32,765 bases of DNA from Lachnospiraceae bacterium (lineage in GTDB: Bacteria; Bacillota; Clostridia; Lachnospirales; Lachnospiraceae), in assembly GCA_017428105.1 (NCBI GenBank), contig JAFRRM010000042.1, positions 1-32,765 on the forward strand. Reading direction: 5' to 3'. Of the stretch, positions 17,401 to 24,276 are shown in pieces. Under the pieces are notes generated by a model. The model had not been told where the DNA came from and did not search any database. It saw only the letters and a program-made list of their open reading frames with translations. Position numbers and translations under genes: made by a program. The stretch's first letter is position 1. Every line of letters begins with the position of its first letter.

Positions 17401-18697
17401 CGACCGTGCGGTCAAGATCCAGGGCCGAAAGGTCTGCGGCGTTGTTTTCTTCCAGAATGGCTGACTGCGTTTCATCTAACAGTTCGATCTCTCCCAGCGT
17501 ACCGCGGCGGGTGAACTCAAGCAGGGTGCGGTCGTACAAGGCCGCCAGCTGCGCCATCATTTCGGGTCTGTAGAGATCCGCGCGGTATTCGGTCCAGAGC
17601 TCGTAGGCATCGCCGTCCTTGTGCAGTTCCAGGGACATCAGGCCCTTGCCGTCCGGAACGTCCGGCTTGATAAGGCGCTGCGTCCCGCCGCAGAAATGCG
17701 CATCGAACATGTAATCGCCCTGGTAGGCAAAAAGGATCTCCCCGCTGGCGCCCAGGTCTTTCGCCGCGTCGGCGAAGGAGTAGAGGTCGTTTCGGACGAC
17801 CAGCGTCATCTCCTCGCTGGCTTTCCGCAGGTAGTCCGCCACGGTCTCGTCGTCCGTGAATTTCACATAAAACGGAAGGGTCTTGACGAACATGCCGCTG
17901 GCGTTTGCGGTCTCGGGCGTGCGGCCGTTGTGCACTGTGGCCAGGAAGGCTTCTTTTTCGCCGTTCATCTTCGCCAGGAGCCAGCTGAAGGCGCCCAGGA
18001 AGAAGGCGGAGCTGCGGATGCCCAGGCTCCTGATGAAGGGCGTCAGAGCGGAAGCCGGTACGGCGAGCCGCTGTTTCTTCATGACGTAGCGCGGCGCGCT
18101 CTCCTGCCGGTCAAACGGAAGGGCCGGGTCGTTTTCGATGCCGGAGAAGGTCTCCGTGTACCAGGCCTTTGCCGCTTCATATTCGGGGCTCTCCCGCCGC
18201 GCGGCCTCCTGCAGGGCATATTCCCCGGCCGAGACGGCCTCCGGAGGCAGGTCGGTCCGGCCTTCGTACAGGAGGGGCAGTTCCTTCAGCAGCAGCCCCA
18301 GGGTATGGCCGTCAAAAATGATGTGATGAAAATCAAAGAAGAAATAGCGCTGCGTCCCGACCCGGTAAAACGCCAGGCGGTAAAGCGGGGCGTCCTGGAT
18401 CTCGAAACGGGACAGGGGCACCTCCTCCAGCGAGCCCAGTTCCTTCTCTTCGATCACGACGGGCCCCGGGACGATCACCCGCACGGGGCTGCCGTCCTCC
18501 CCGATCGTGATCCGGCTGAAAAGGCCGGGATGGCGCACGAAAAACGCTTCGACGGCGGCCCGGAACCGTTCCGGATCCAGCGCCTCGGGCAGCGGGATCA
18601 GATGCGGCAGGTTGTAGGCCGTGGTGGGCTGCTGACAGGCCAGGAAGATCCCCAGCTCGGTCTGACTCAGCGGATACTTGATCTGCGTTTCTTTCAT
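11435..18697 (-). CDS. Two-module nonribosomal peptide synthetase with terminal reductase (C-A-T-C-A-T-R)
   Basis: A 2420-residue assembly line. C1 about 10-410 with active-site HHIIFDG (124-130); A1 about 430-905 with LYTSGTTG (576-583); T1 with the pantetheine serine at 957 in an unusual GLTS core; C2 about 1008-1410 with HHILCDG (1127-1133); A2 about 1430-1915 with IFTSGSTG (1581-1588); T2 with Ser1973 in LGGTSL; reductase about 2050-2420 with TGATGFLG (2058-2065) and YxxxK (Tyr2215, Lys2219). No thioesterase or epimerase is seen. The reductase should release a dipeptidyl aldehyde (or alcohol), which may cyclise to a pyrazinone if the amine is free or stay as an N-acyl peptide aldehyde if C1 is a starter domain. 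AGGGAG lies seven bases before the ATG. It is 13 bases behind the AEC transporter gene. Confidence 0.93.
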   Translation of the reverse strand: MKETQIKYPLSQTELGIFLACQQPTTAYNLPHLIPLPEALDPERFRAAVEAFFVRHPGLFSRITIGEDGSPVRVIVPGPVVIEEKELGSLEEVPLSRFEIQDAPLYRLAFYRVGTQRYFFFDFHHIIFDGHTLGLLLKELPLLYEGRTDLPPEAVSAGEYALQEAARRESPEYEAAKAWYTETFSGIENDPALPFDRQESAPRYVMKKQRLAVPASALTPFIRSLGIRSSAFFLGAFSWLLAKMNGEKEAFLATVHNGRTPETANASGMFVKTLPFYVKFTDDETVADYLRKASEEMTLVVRNDLYSFADAAKDLGASGEILFAYQGDYMFDAHFCGGTQRLIKPDVPDGKGLMSLELHKDGDAYELWTEYRADLYRPEMMAQLAALYDRTLLEFTRRGTLGEIELLDETQSAILEENNAADLSALDLDRTVVDYFYRSLENDPDHPLVVFKDRSYTYAQAEDITNRLAARLIELGAGREKVVSVLIPKCEYTMLASLGVLKSGAAYQPLDPTYPRERLNFMIKDADACALILDRALEGLLNEYEGPRVYLDEIPGLPAAERPAERPRPEDLFIMLYTSGTTGVPKGVMLEHRNILAFCLLNNKRYDETAASRMSAYASYGFDADMMDLYPAVTCGGTVYMIPEEMRLDLLGLGDYFNEVGITHSFITTQVGRQFVEAVDLKTVQHFFVGGERLVPLDPPENFVFHNVYGPTEGTIFCCEQPVLERYYSVPIGKHLEDYKFYVLDEHGRRLPWGVKGELYISGPQVGRGYLNRPEENKKAFLSNPFETDPLFAKLYKTGDVVRFLQDGTVDFIGRSDGQVKIRGFRVEMAEVEEIIRRFPGIKDATVKDFTDPAGVKFIAAYVVSDDPVDIEALCAFIGRNKPPYMIPACVMQIEKIPLNQNQKVNKRALPAPQPREVETVPPATETESRIFDILSGILGHSSFGVTTDFSEAGLTSVSSIRYCVQLSKAFGRPFKNSELAAYPTVRALAAHAGEDAPKRDYAARETYPLTKTQEGILVDCLANPGGTAYNIPYLFEMAPTVDPEALAEAVEKAIAAHPYMMSRLEMDETGSVVARREDNEPEVDVIMGRVPADDKLVRPFSLLGDKLYRAEIYYSADSVTLFLDVHHILCDGTSEVILLRDISDAFSGGEPEPETYSGYEIALDETEDRKGPRMKEAKAWYDALLLGKETDFRMKKALKPAGVPVESLEKVISVSRSSLEAFAERGGFSMNALFNFVFGLVLAKYLYKDEALFTTIYNGRSDSRTLNTVSMLVKTLPVTVQIRDDAELISVLREMKAQLEGSQNHDIFSFAEIASAYGVAADNLFVYHGADFSFDHIGPEPVKSRTLEIGQAKAPFHFVVFPKDDGFLCRLEADGSLYDQDAMASFLRCFTHVLEQVEHVRLVGEIEYVTDEDLALYERFNDTMQPVPPVSYNKLMEAQAARVPDRMAVIAQDGRYTYRELNEAANRIAHALRESGAAASGRVVALMPRVKDAYAIRLGILKSGAAFVPVDPKYPDDRIEYIITESGAGAVITTAAVAKERADMLARAGAPVCDVAELMQHENAADPDWEIDPDGLAYLIFTSGSTGKPKGVMIAQHNLVNLCLDGKNCIKDVFGAAGDDEVICGAFASLSFDVSVQEQFFPLSHGFTVVIASEADIANPFQLAELFEREHVDICFMTPSYVSNAADMPPFIEALKRMKVLYMGGEALPAELYVKLRQSGVETVIYNGYGPTETTVFSTFGLMTDEFITIGKPVGNTKLYLLDPHGHILPIGAIGDLTIAGDGVGRGYLHLPDKTAERYITVDGLPAFRSGDMARYNTEGNIEFFGRLDNQVKLRGLRVELDEIIKAISSYGPITSAIVVVKNNAAEGDYLAAYYTASEEVDKDELRAFIGRTLTPYMIPHAMMQLEKLPLTPNGKVDKKALPEPAAEESSSQPVRKPKGELEKQIAGLFSKALGRSGIGRDEDFFDLGGTSLSASKVAMLAVGASLPIAYGDVFEFPTVADMAAHIKQVRSGAQLAAAEEALASGLPTGEDVLAHNTLRFLDGIRPVRPLGRVLLTGATGFLGIHILRELLRQEVPVLALCRGTKDLDAELRLKGMLMYYFDSPLDEEVDRLVKVADGDVTNADLSEILKDETFDTIINCAALVKHFAADDIIERVNVGGVENMIELALERNARLVQISTVSVAGENVGEKFPETFRLFENQLAVGQDISNKYIHSKYMGEKVLYEAVQEKGLDGKVVRVGNLMGRQSDGEFQINSVTNGFIRNLKGYKALGCFPVTSCDSRVDFSPIDETAKAILLLAQTPKEFTTFHAANSHPVEMGDIIAAMNAAGFAIETVPEEEFNERLGAMLADETANMLVSSLINYASSDQKVHQFIQTDNRFSIKALYRLGFKWPITDETYLTHMLEALQSLDYFERTDI

Positions 18698-18710
18698 ATT
18701 GGTGCTCCCT

Positions 18711-19685
18711 TCACGAAATCAGTCCGAATTGTTTCATTCCGAAGATCCATAAAAATATGGTGATCATGGATAAAGCGGACGACAGGGAAATGATCTCCCC
18801 CGCCATGTCCGCGTCGCATTCATAATATTCCGCCATCGCATAGGCGATGACGGCGGACGGCGCGCCGAACCCGGCCAGCACCGCCACGATGCCCTCCTGG
18901 GACCAGCCCGCCGCGATGGGCCAGATCAGGAACAGGGCCGGGGCGGCCACCAGCTTGATGAGTACCGTCAGCAGCACGTTCCGGCGGTTGGCTTTCAGGT
19001 GCCCGAAATCCAGGCGGGCGCCCAGCACCATGAAGGCCAGCGGGATCACCGTACCGCTGAGGCCGCTGATGACCCCCGCGCCGGGCGCCGGCATCGGGAT
19101 CCGCAGCAGGCTCCACAGCACGCCGGCCACGAGCCCCATCAGCAGCGGCGTTTTCAGCCAACCCAGCAGCATCCCCTTCACGGAAAAGCTGCTTTTTTCC
19201 CGGCGCTCCGCCCAGGCGGGCGTCCGGTTCCGGTAGTACTCCATCAGGGGGACCGCCTCTATGTTGTTGATCAGCACGACCGTCACCAGCACGATCACGA
19301 TCTCCGGCACTTCATAGCCGAAGATCCCGTTCGCGATGGGCAGGGCGAACAGCATGCTGTTGCTGCGGAAGCCGCAGTGGACCATGGACGACTGCTTGGC
19401 CGGATCTTTTTCCCAGAGCGGCACCAGCTTCATCAGCAGAAACGTCAGCAGCAGCGTGCCCGCCGCGCTGTAAAGAGCGGCGGGGTTGCGGAACGCGGTG
19501 GTCAGGTCTTTATTGTACAGGCTGTTGAAGATATTGACAGGGAGCAGGACGTTGGCCAGAAAGCGGTTGATCTGTCCGGCAAACTCGTCCGTCACGGCTC
19601 CGATGCGTTTGAAGAAAAAGCCCAGCGTCATGTAGGCCAGGAACGGGAAGACGATCAAGAAAGTAACTTTGAGGTTTTCCAGCAT
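18711..19685 (-). CDS. AEC (auxin efflux carrier) family transporter
   Basis: An integral membrane carrier of 324 residues with about ten hydrophobic segments and the family's two-half layout, including the N-terminal FLAYMTLGFFFKRIG and the conserved mid segment with FRSNSMLFALPI. AEC proteins export or exchange organic acids and related anions. I chose the ATG at 19685: the longer frame to 19760 would start upstream of the mapped promoter and its first 25 residues are not family-like. No strong ribosome binding site is seen (AAAGG 13 bases upstream). It heads the transcript that continues into the NRPS 13 bases later, so it may move the peptide product or a precursor (inference). Confidence 0.87.
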   Translation of the reverse strand: MLENLKVTFLIVFPFLAYMTLGFFFKRIGAVTDEFAGQINRFLANVLLPVNIFNSLYNKDLTTAFRNPAALYSAAGTLLLTFLLMKLVPLWEKDPAKQSSMVHCGFRSNSMLFALPIANGIFGYEVPEIVIVLVTVVLINNIEAVPLMEYYRNRTPAWAERREKSSFSVKGMLLGWLKTPLLMGLVAGVLWSLLRIPMPAPGAGVISGLSGTVIPLAFMVLGARLDFGHLKANRRNVLLTVLIKLVAAPALFLIWPIAAGWSQEGIVAVLAGFGAPSAVIAYAMAEYYECDADMAGEIISLSSALSMITIFLWIFGMKQFGLIS

Positions 19686-19722
19686 GGCGAGACTAATGCC
19701 TTTCGGTCCGATTGCTTTCTTA

Positions 19723-19751
19723 ATTCTACTGCTTTTCTCTCCCGCTTGCAA
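19723..19751 (-). promoter_or_regulatory. Promoter of the AEC transporter-NRPS operon
   Basis: On the minus strand TTGCAA (19751-19746) and TAGAAT (19728-19723) with a 17-base spacer. The start point would fall near 19716, leaving a leader of about 30 bases. This rules out the ATG at 19760 as start of the AEC gene. Confidence 0.72.
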
Positions 19752-19759
19752 GAAAAACA

Positions 19760-19789
19760 TTGCCCGCCGCCGCCCGCCTGTGATATAGT
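19760..19789 (+). promoter_or_regulatory. Promoter of thyA-folA
   Basis: TTGCCC (19760-19765) and TATAGT (19784-19789) with an 18-base spacer. Its -35 is only eight bases from the -35 of the divergent AEC-NRPS promoter, so the two RNA polymerase sites are back to back. Confidence 0.55.
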
Positions 19790-19815
19790 GGACGCAGCAC
19801 GAACAGGAGGTGCTT

Positions 19816-20646
19816 ATGAGTTACGCAGATGAAGTTTTCAAGGCAAACTGCCGTCAGATCTTAAACGAAGGCGTATGGGACACGGACCAGGACGTCCGGC
19901 CGCGCTGGGAGGACGGGACGCCCGCGCATACCGTCAAATGCTTCGGCATCGTGAACCGCTACGACCTGCAGAAGGAATTCCCGCTGCAGACCATCCGCCG
20001 CACCGCCATCAAAAACGCCACGGACGAACTGCTGTGGATCTGGCAGAAGAAATCCAACCGGGTGAGCGAGCTGAAATCCCACGTCTGGGACGCCTGGGCC
20101 GACGAAAACGGCACGATCGGCAAGGCCTACGGGTACCAGCTGAGCGTCAAGCATCAGTACAAAGAAGGCCTGTTCGACCAGGTGGACCGCGTGCTGTACG
20201 ATCTGAAGCACAACCCGGCCAGCCGCCGGATCATCACCAACCTGTACAACCACCACGATCTGTCCGAGATGGCGCTGTATCCCTGCGCCTACTCCATGAC
20301 CTTCAACGTGTCCGGCGATACGCTGAACGCCATCCTGAACCAGCGCTCCAACGACATGCTCACGGCCAACAGCTGGAACGTCTGCCAGTACAGCATGCTG
20401 CTCATGATGATGGCGCAGGTCTCCGGCTTCAAGGCCGGCACGCTGATGCACGTCATCGCGGACGCGCATATTTACGACCGCCATGTGGAAGGCGTGCAAT
20501 ACCTGCTGGAGCAGGAGCCCTTCCCCGCGCCGAAGGTCTGGCTGGATCCGGACGTGAAGAATTTCTACGATTTCACCGTGGACAGCGTGCACGTGGAGGA
20601 TTATCAGTTCCACAAGTTCCCGTTCCCGATCCCGGTCGCGATCTGA
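19816..20646 (+). CDS. thyA: Thymidylate synthase
   Basis: Converts dUMP to dTMP with methylene-tetrahydrofolate, producing dihydrofolate. The nucleophile Cys157 sits in LYPCAYS, followed by the phosphate-binding QRSND (176-180) and the family's C-terminal PIPVAI. Length (276) is within the normal range. AGGAGG lies five bases before the ATG at 19816; a GTG two codons upstream overlaps that site and is rejected. The next gene encodes dihydrofolate reductase, which regenerates the folate cofactor, a standard pairing. Confidence 0.96.
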   Translation: MSYADEVFKANCRQILNEGVWDTDQDVRPRWEDGTPAHTVKCFGIVNRYDLQKEFPLQTIRRTAIKNATDELLWIWQKKSNRVSELKSHVWDAWADENGTIGKAYGYQLSVKHQYKEGLFDQVDRVLYDLKHNPASRRIITNLYNHHDLSEMALYPCAYSMTFNVSGDTLNAILNQRSNDMLTANSWNVCQYSMLLMMMAQVSGFKAGTLMHVIADAHIYDRHVEGVQYLLEQEPFPAPKVWLDPDVKNFYDFTVDSVHVEDYQFHKFPFPIPVAI

Positions 20647-20662
20647 TCCTGTCATTGGCAGG

Positions 20663-20689
20663 GCCGATGCCGCATCGGCACGCATTTTT
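20663..20689 (+). terminator. Hairpin between thyA and folA, possible attenuator
   Basis: Seven-base perfect arms GCCGATG and CATCGGC with a three-base loop (20663-20679), then ACGCA and five T. The T run is displaced, so this is weaker than a standard terminator and may tune folA relative to thyA. Confidence 0.45.
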
Positions 20690-20701
20690 CGGAGGTCCTT
20701 C

Positions 20702-21190
20702 ATGAAAGCCATCGCAGCCATCGCCCCGGACTGGGGCATCGGCGACGGCGCCGGCATGCTCTACAGCCTCCCCGGCGACCTGAAATATTTCCGGCGGCAG
20801 ACCGCCGGCCATACGGTCATCATGGGCCGGAAGACCCTGGAGTCCCTGCCCGGCGGCAAGCCCCTGCCGAAACGCCGCAACATCGTCCTGACCCGCGACC
20901 GGAGCTATAAAAAGCGCGGCGTCTACGTCGTCCACAGCCCCCGCGAGCTCCTGGAGCTCCTGGCCGCCCTGGGCGACACCGACCCCTTCGTCATCGGCGG
21001 CGGCGAGATCTACCGCCTGCTCCTTCCCTACTGCGACGCCTGTCTCCTGACCCGCGTGGACCAGCCTCCCGAGATCTCCCCTTCGGTCTTCTTCCCCGAC
21101 CTGGCATCCGCCGGCTGGCACGAGACCGCCTCCTCCGAACCGCAGGAAGAAAACGGCCTCACCTACCGCTTCACCGAGTGGGAACCCTAA
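20702..21190 (+). CDS. folA: Dihydrofolate reductase
   Basis: NADPH-dependent reduction of dihydrofolate to tetrahydrofolate. At 162 residues it is of standard length, with the N-terminal strand AIAPDWGIG, the catalytic acid Asp26 in LPGDLKYF, the cofactor motif GRKTLES (42-48) and the FVIGGGEIY segment (96-104). The usual Trp after LP is a Gly here (LPGD), a small variation. GGAGG lies six bases upstream. It is paired with thyA and converges on the zinc operon across an inverted REP pair. Confidence 0.95.
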   Translation: MKAIAAIAPDWGIGDGAGMLYSLPGDLKYFRRQTAGHTVIMGRKTLESLPGGKPLPKRRNIVLTRDRSYKKRGVYVVHSPRELLELLAALGDTDPFVIGGGEIYRLLLPYCDACLLTRVDQPPEISPSVFFPDLASAGWHETASSEPQEENGLTYRFTEWEP

Positions 21191-21206
21191 CCCCGCTCAT
21201 TCCAGA

Positions 21207-21265
21207 CCTGACAAAGGAACCGTCCCCCCGTCAGAAAACCTGACAGGGGGACGGTTCCTTTGTCA
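21207..21265. repeat. Head-to-head pair of REP-like repeats forming a large hairpin
   Basis: One copy reads forward (21207-21234, CCTGACAAAGGAACCGTCCC onward) and, after AAAA, a second reads in reverse (21239-21265). Together they make a stem of about 25 base pairs with a few mismatches. The unit is that of 201-272. Lying between the convergent folA and S66 peptidase genes, it may also act as a bidirectional transcription barrier. The geometry matches a BIME-like REP doublet. Confidence 0.82.
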
Positions 21266-21289
21266 TCTGTTTCGGCTTATGGGCGGCAG

Positions 21290-22690
21290 TCAGTCGGTCC
21301 ACTCGAGGGTGAAGGCGTCGGAGGTGACCTGCAGGCGGACTTTTTCGCCCAGGAGGAGGGGGTAGTTCAGGGAGCCGTGACCGGCGGGGAAGCCGAAGGC
21401 GACGGGGATGTCCGCGTCCGGGAAAAAGGAGCGGCGGATCATGTCGGCAACGGAGCGGTAGGCGCCGCCGCGCGAAGAACCGTCAGTCGTCTCGCTTTCC
21501 CGCGGGATATCGACCCATTCGCCGAATACGATCCCCGCGGCGTTATCCAGCACGCCCCAGTGCTTGAGCATCGTCAGAAAGCGGTGGATGTGCTCCAGGT
21601 CCTCTTCCACTTCCTCAAAAAACAGGATGTAAGGCTGCTGCAGCGCCGTGCAGTCGTATTCCGTATCCAGGGCGGCGGCCACGGTGGCCAGGTTGCCCCC
21701 GATCAGAACGCCTTCGGCGGTCCCCGGATGATCGTATCCGCTGCCGGCGCAGCGGTAGACCGGCATCATGCCCCGCATCAGCTGCCGCGTGGCCCAGGCG
21801 CATTCGCCCGGCAGATCCGTAAAGGTGCGGCTCATGGAAGCATGGACGGAGGGAAGGCCGGCCGACGACCACGCGGCGTGAAAAACAGAAATATCGCTGT
21901 AGCCGACGATCAATTTGCGGGAGCTGCGGATCAGGTCCAGAGAGACCGAATCCATGACCTCGGAGGCCCCGTAACCGCCCCGTACGCAGAACACCGCTTT
22001 GAGAGAGGGATCGGTCAGCGCCCACACCAGGTCCGCCCGGCATTGCTCCAGGGTCCGGGACGCGACGCAGGCGTACTGCCCTTCCACGGGCACATACCCC
22101 CACGCGCGGAGGCCGTTCAGGACAGCATTGGTCTCTCCCCGGGTGGGCAGGGTAGCGGGCGAAATGACCGCGATCCGGTCGCCCTCCTGCAGGAAATAAG
22201 AGGAAAGCGCGCCCGTATAAGGCTTGTAAGCCATGATCTCGCAAGGGGTGTCGGCGCCTTCGCTGAAAGTCTCGTCCTCGCCGTCCGCCGTCGTCTCCGC
22301 AGAGACCTGAGTAACAGGAGTTTCCGCAGAAGCATCTGTTGTTTCTTCCGATATTCGTTCGGTGGTTTCCGGCGGCACCGTTTCGGAAGCAGCCGGCGGC
22401 TCTGTTTCGGAAGCATCCGGAGAGGTCGTTTCGGCCGCGGCCGGGGTCGTCGCTTCGGCAGTCGCCGGGCCAGCCGTCACGGTCTCATCCGGATTTTCGG
22501 AAATTGCAGCGGTCGTCGTGATCATAACAGGAGTCGTCTCCTCCGCAGTACCCGGCGCCGTTTTGTTCCCCGGCAGCGTTTCCGCCCCCGGCGCCGTCCC
22601 GGCGGCTGTCGTCGCGCCCGAAAGACTGCCGCAGGCTGAAACCAGCAGCATCCCCAGACACAGACACAAAACGGCGAATCTCTTTATCAT
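21290..22690 (-). CDS. S66 family LD-carboxypeptidase lipoprotein
   Basis: A serine peptidase of the family that removes the terminal D-Ala from L,D-linked muropeptides. Residues 1-20 are a lipoprotein signal with LVSAC (Cys20), so it is predicted to be anchored outside the membrane. Residues 21-150 are a low-complexity Thr/Ala/Glu/Pro linker, suited to span the wall. The S66 domain (about 160-466) has RGGYG (237-241), the nucleophile elbow GYSD (Ser265), Glu359/360 in FFEE and His438 in AGHGS, giving a Ser-Glu-His triad. Most family members are cytoplasmic; the lipid anchor and linker are unusual. Its start is 12 bases past znuB, with GGAG six bases upstream overlapping the znuB stop, so it belongs to the zinc operon. 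Confidence 0.88.
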   Translation of the reverse strand: MIKRFAVLCLCLGMLLVSACGSLSGATTAAGTAPGAETLPGNKTAPGTAEETTPVMITTTAAISENPDETVTAGPATAEATTPAAAETTSPDASETEPPAASETVPPETTERISEETTDASAETPVTQVSAETTADGEDETFSEGADTPCEIMAYKPYTGALSSYFLQEGDRIAVISPATLPTRGETNAVLNGLRAWGYVPVEGQYACVASRTLEQCRADLVWALTDPSLKAVFCVRGGYGASEVMDSVSLDLIRSSRKLIVGYSDISVFHAAWSSAGLPSVHASMSRTFTDLPGECAWATRQLMRGMMPVYRCAGSGYDHPGTAEGVLIGGNLATVAAALDTEYDCTALQQPYILFFEEVEEDLEHIHRFLTMLKHWGVLDNAAGIVFGEWVDIPRESETTDGSSRGGAYRSVADMIRRSFFPDADIPVAFGFPAGHGSLNYPLLLGEKVRLQVTSDAFTLEWTD

Positions 22691-22702
22691 CCTATTCTCC
22701 GG

Positions 22703-23545
22703 TCATTTTTTCAGTTTCCCCGCCAGCACGAAGATCAGAAATACCGCGATGTCCACCGCCACGATGGTCGATCCCACCGGCGTATCCGCCACGATCGCCG
22801 CCAGCATGCCCAGCACGGCGCATACCACGGATACGACCGCGGAGCACACCGTCACCGACAGGAAGCTCTTATACACCCGCATCGCGGACAGCGCCGGGAA
22901 GATCACCAGCGCGGAGATCAGCAGCGAGCCCACCAGATTCATCGCCAGCACGATGATCACCGCGATGATGACGGCGATGAGCAGGTTGTACGCCCCGGCG
23001 TTCACGCCGGTGGCACGTGCGAAATTCTCGTCGAACGTCACCGCAAAGATCTTGTGATAAAAGAACACAAACAGTCCCACGACCAGCAGGGACAGTCCCA
23101 CGCTGAGCCAGACTTCCGTCTGCGACAGCGTCAGGATGGAGAACGCGCCGAACAGCGTGGAGCACACGTCGCCGGACAGGTTCCCGGACGTCGGGAAGAT
23201 GTTCATCAGCAGATAGCCCAGCGCCAGCGCGCCTACGGAGATCATGGCCACCGCCGCGTCGCCGCGGATCCTGGTATTCTGCCCCGTGCGCAGCAGCAGG
23301 ATGGCGCAGATGATGGTCAGCAGCAGCACCAGCGGCATTTCATTGGTGAATTTCAGCACCGTCGCGATGGCCATGGCGCCGAACGCAACGTGCGAGAGCC
23401 CGTCGCCGATGAAGGAGAACCGCTTCAGCACCAGTGTCACCCCGAACAGCGAGGAGCACAGCGCGATCAGCATCCCCACGATCAGGGCGTACTGTACGAA
23501 AGGGAACTCCAGGGAAGCCGCCAGTTTTTCAAATAATGCGCTCAT
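22703..23545 (-). CDS. znuB: Zinc ABC transporter permease
   Basis: Integral membrane subunit of a metal ABC importer of the ZnuB/MntB (ABC-3) family: 280 residues with about eight hydrophobic segments and the family segment LKRFSFIGDGLSHVAFGA (25-42) near the ATPase-coupling region. The start overlaps the znuC stop by four bases (ATGA). Assignment to zinc rather than manganese or iron rests on the Zur-like regulator and the His-rich binding protein in the same operon. Confidence 0.92.
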   Translation of the reverse strand: MSALFEKLAASLEFPFVQYALIVGMLIALCSSLFGVTLVLKRFSFIGDGLSHVAFGAMAIATVLKFTNEMPLVLLLTIICAILLLRTGQNTRIRGDAAVAMISVGALALGYLLMNIFPTSGNLSGDVCSTLFGAFSILTLSQTEVWLSVGLSLLVVGLFVFFYHKIFAVTFDENFARATGVNAGAYNLLIAVIIAVIIVLAMNLVGSLLISALVIFPALSAMRVYKSFLSVTVCSAVVSVVCAVLGMLAAIVADTPVGSTIVAVDIAVFLIFVLAGKLKK

Positions 23546-24246
23546 TCCGCCGCCTCCTTCGTCAGCCCGCTCAGGGCCTCGCTCTTCAGATACGCCTCCT
23601 TGGCGCCGAAAAACACGGTGTGCCCGATGTGCAGCACCTTGTCCGCGTACTGCAGCGCGGCGCTTAAGTCGTGCGAGATCATGATGATCGTGATGCCGTC
23701 TTTTTTATTGAGATCGTCGATCAGGCGGTACATTTCCGCCGTGACCCGCGGGTCCAGTCCCGCCACCGGCTCGTCCAGCAGCAGGATCCGTCTGGTCGCG
23801 CACAGCGCCCGGGCCAGAAGCACCCGCTGCTGCTGTCCGCCGGAAAGTTCGCGGTAGCAGCGGTCCGCCAGCGTCTCCAGGCCCATGCGGCGGATGTTTT
23901 CCTCCGCCAGCGCCTTTTCGGCCTTGCCGTAAAACGGCCGGAGGCCCATGCGGTTCTGGCAGCCGGAGAGCACGATCTCCCGTACCGACGCGGGAAAATC
24001 CCGCTGCACCGGCGTCTGCTGGGGCAGGTATCCGATCTCGGTCTGCCGCAGGCCGTCCCCGGTCGCGATACGGCCTTCCAGCGGCGGCGTCAGTCCCAGG
24101 ATCGTCTTCATCAGGGTGGATTTACCGGAGCCGTTCTCCCCCACGATACAGAGGTAATCGCCCGCTTCCACCGAGAAATTCAGGTCCCGGACGATCGGCG
24201 TCCCTTCATAACCCAGGGATACATGTTCACAGGTCAGCAATGCCAT
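23542..24246 (-). CDS. znuC: Zinc ABC transporter ATP-binding protein
   Basis: ATPase subunit of the metal importer, 234 residues, with Walker A GENGSGKST (36-44), Q-loop near LPQQTP, signature LSGGQ (134-138) and Walker B ILLLDEP (154-160). It sits 30 bases behind znuA and overlaps znuB by four bases, so the subunits are translationally coupled. Confidence 0.94.
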   Translation of the reverse strand: MALLTCEHVSLGYEGTPIVRDLNFSVEAGDYLCIVGENGSGKSTLMKTILGLTPPLEGRIATGDGLRQTEIGYLPQQTPVQRDFPASVREIVLSGCQNRMGLRPFYGKAEKALAEENIRRMGLETLADRCYRELSGGQQQRVLLARALCATRRILLLDEPVAGLDPRVTAEMYRLIDDLNKKDGITIIMISHDLSAALQYADKVLHIGHTVFFGAKEAYLKSEALSGLTKEAAE

Positions 24247-24276
24247 GTCTATGCCATTCCTTTCGGATCTTTCACG

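Noticed and set aside
19686..19760. N-terminal extension of the AEC transporter to the ATG at 19760
   Set aside because: A TTGCAA-17-TAGAAT promoter lies inside it, so this stretch is untranscribed leader for that gene.
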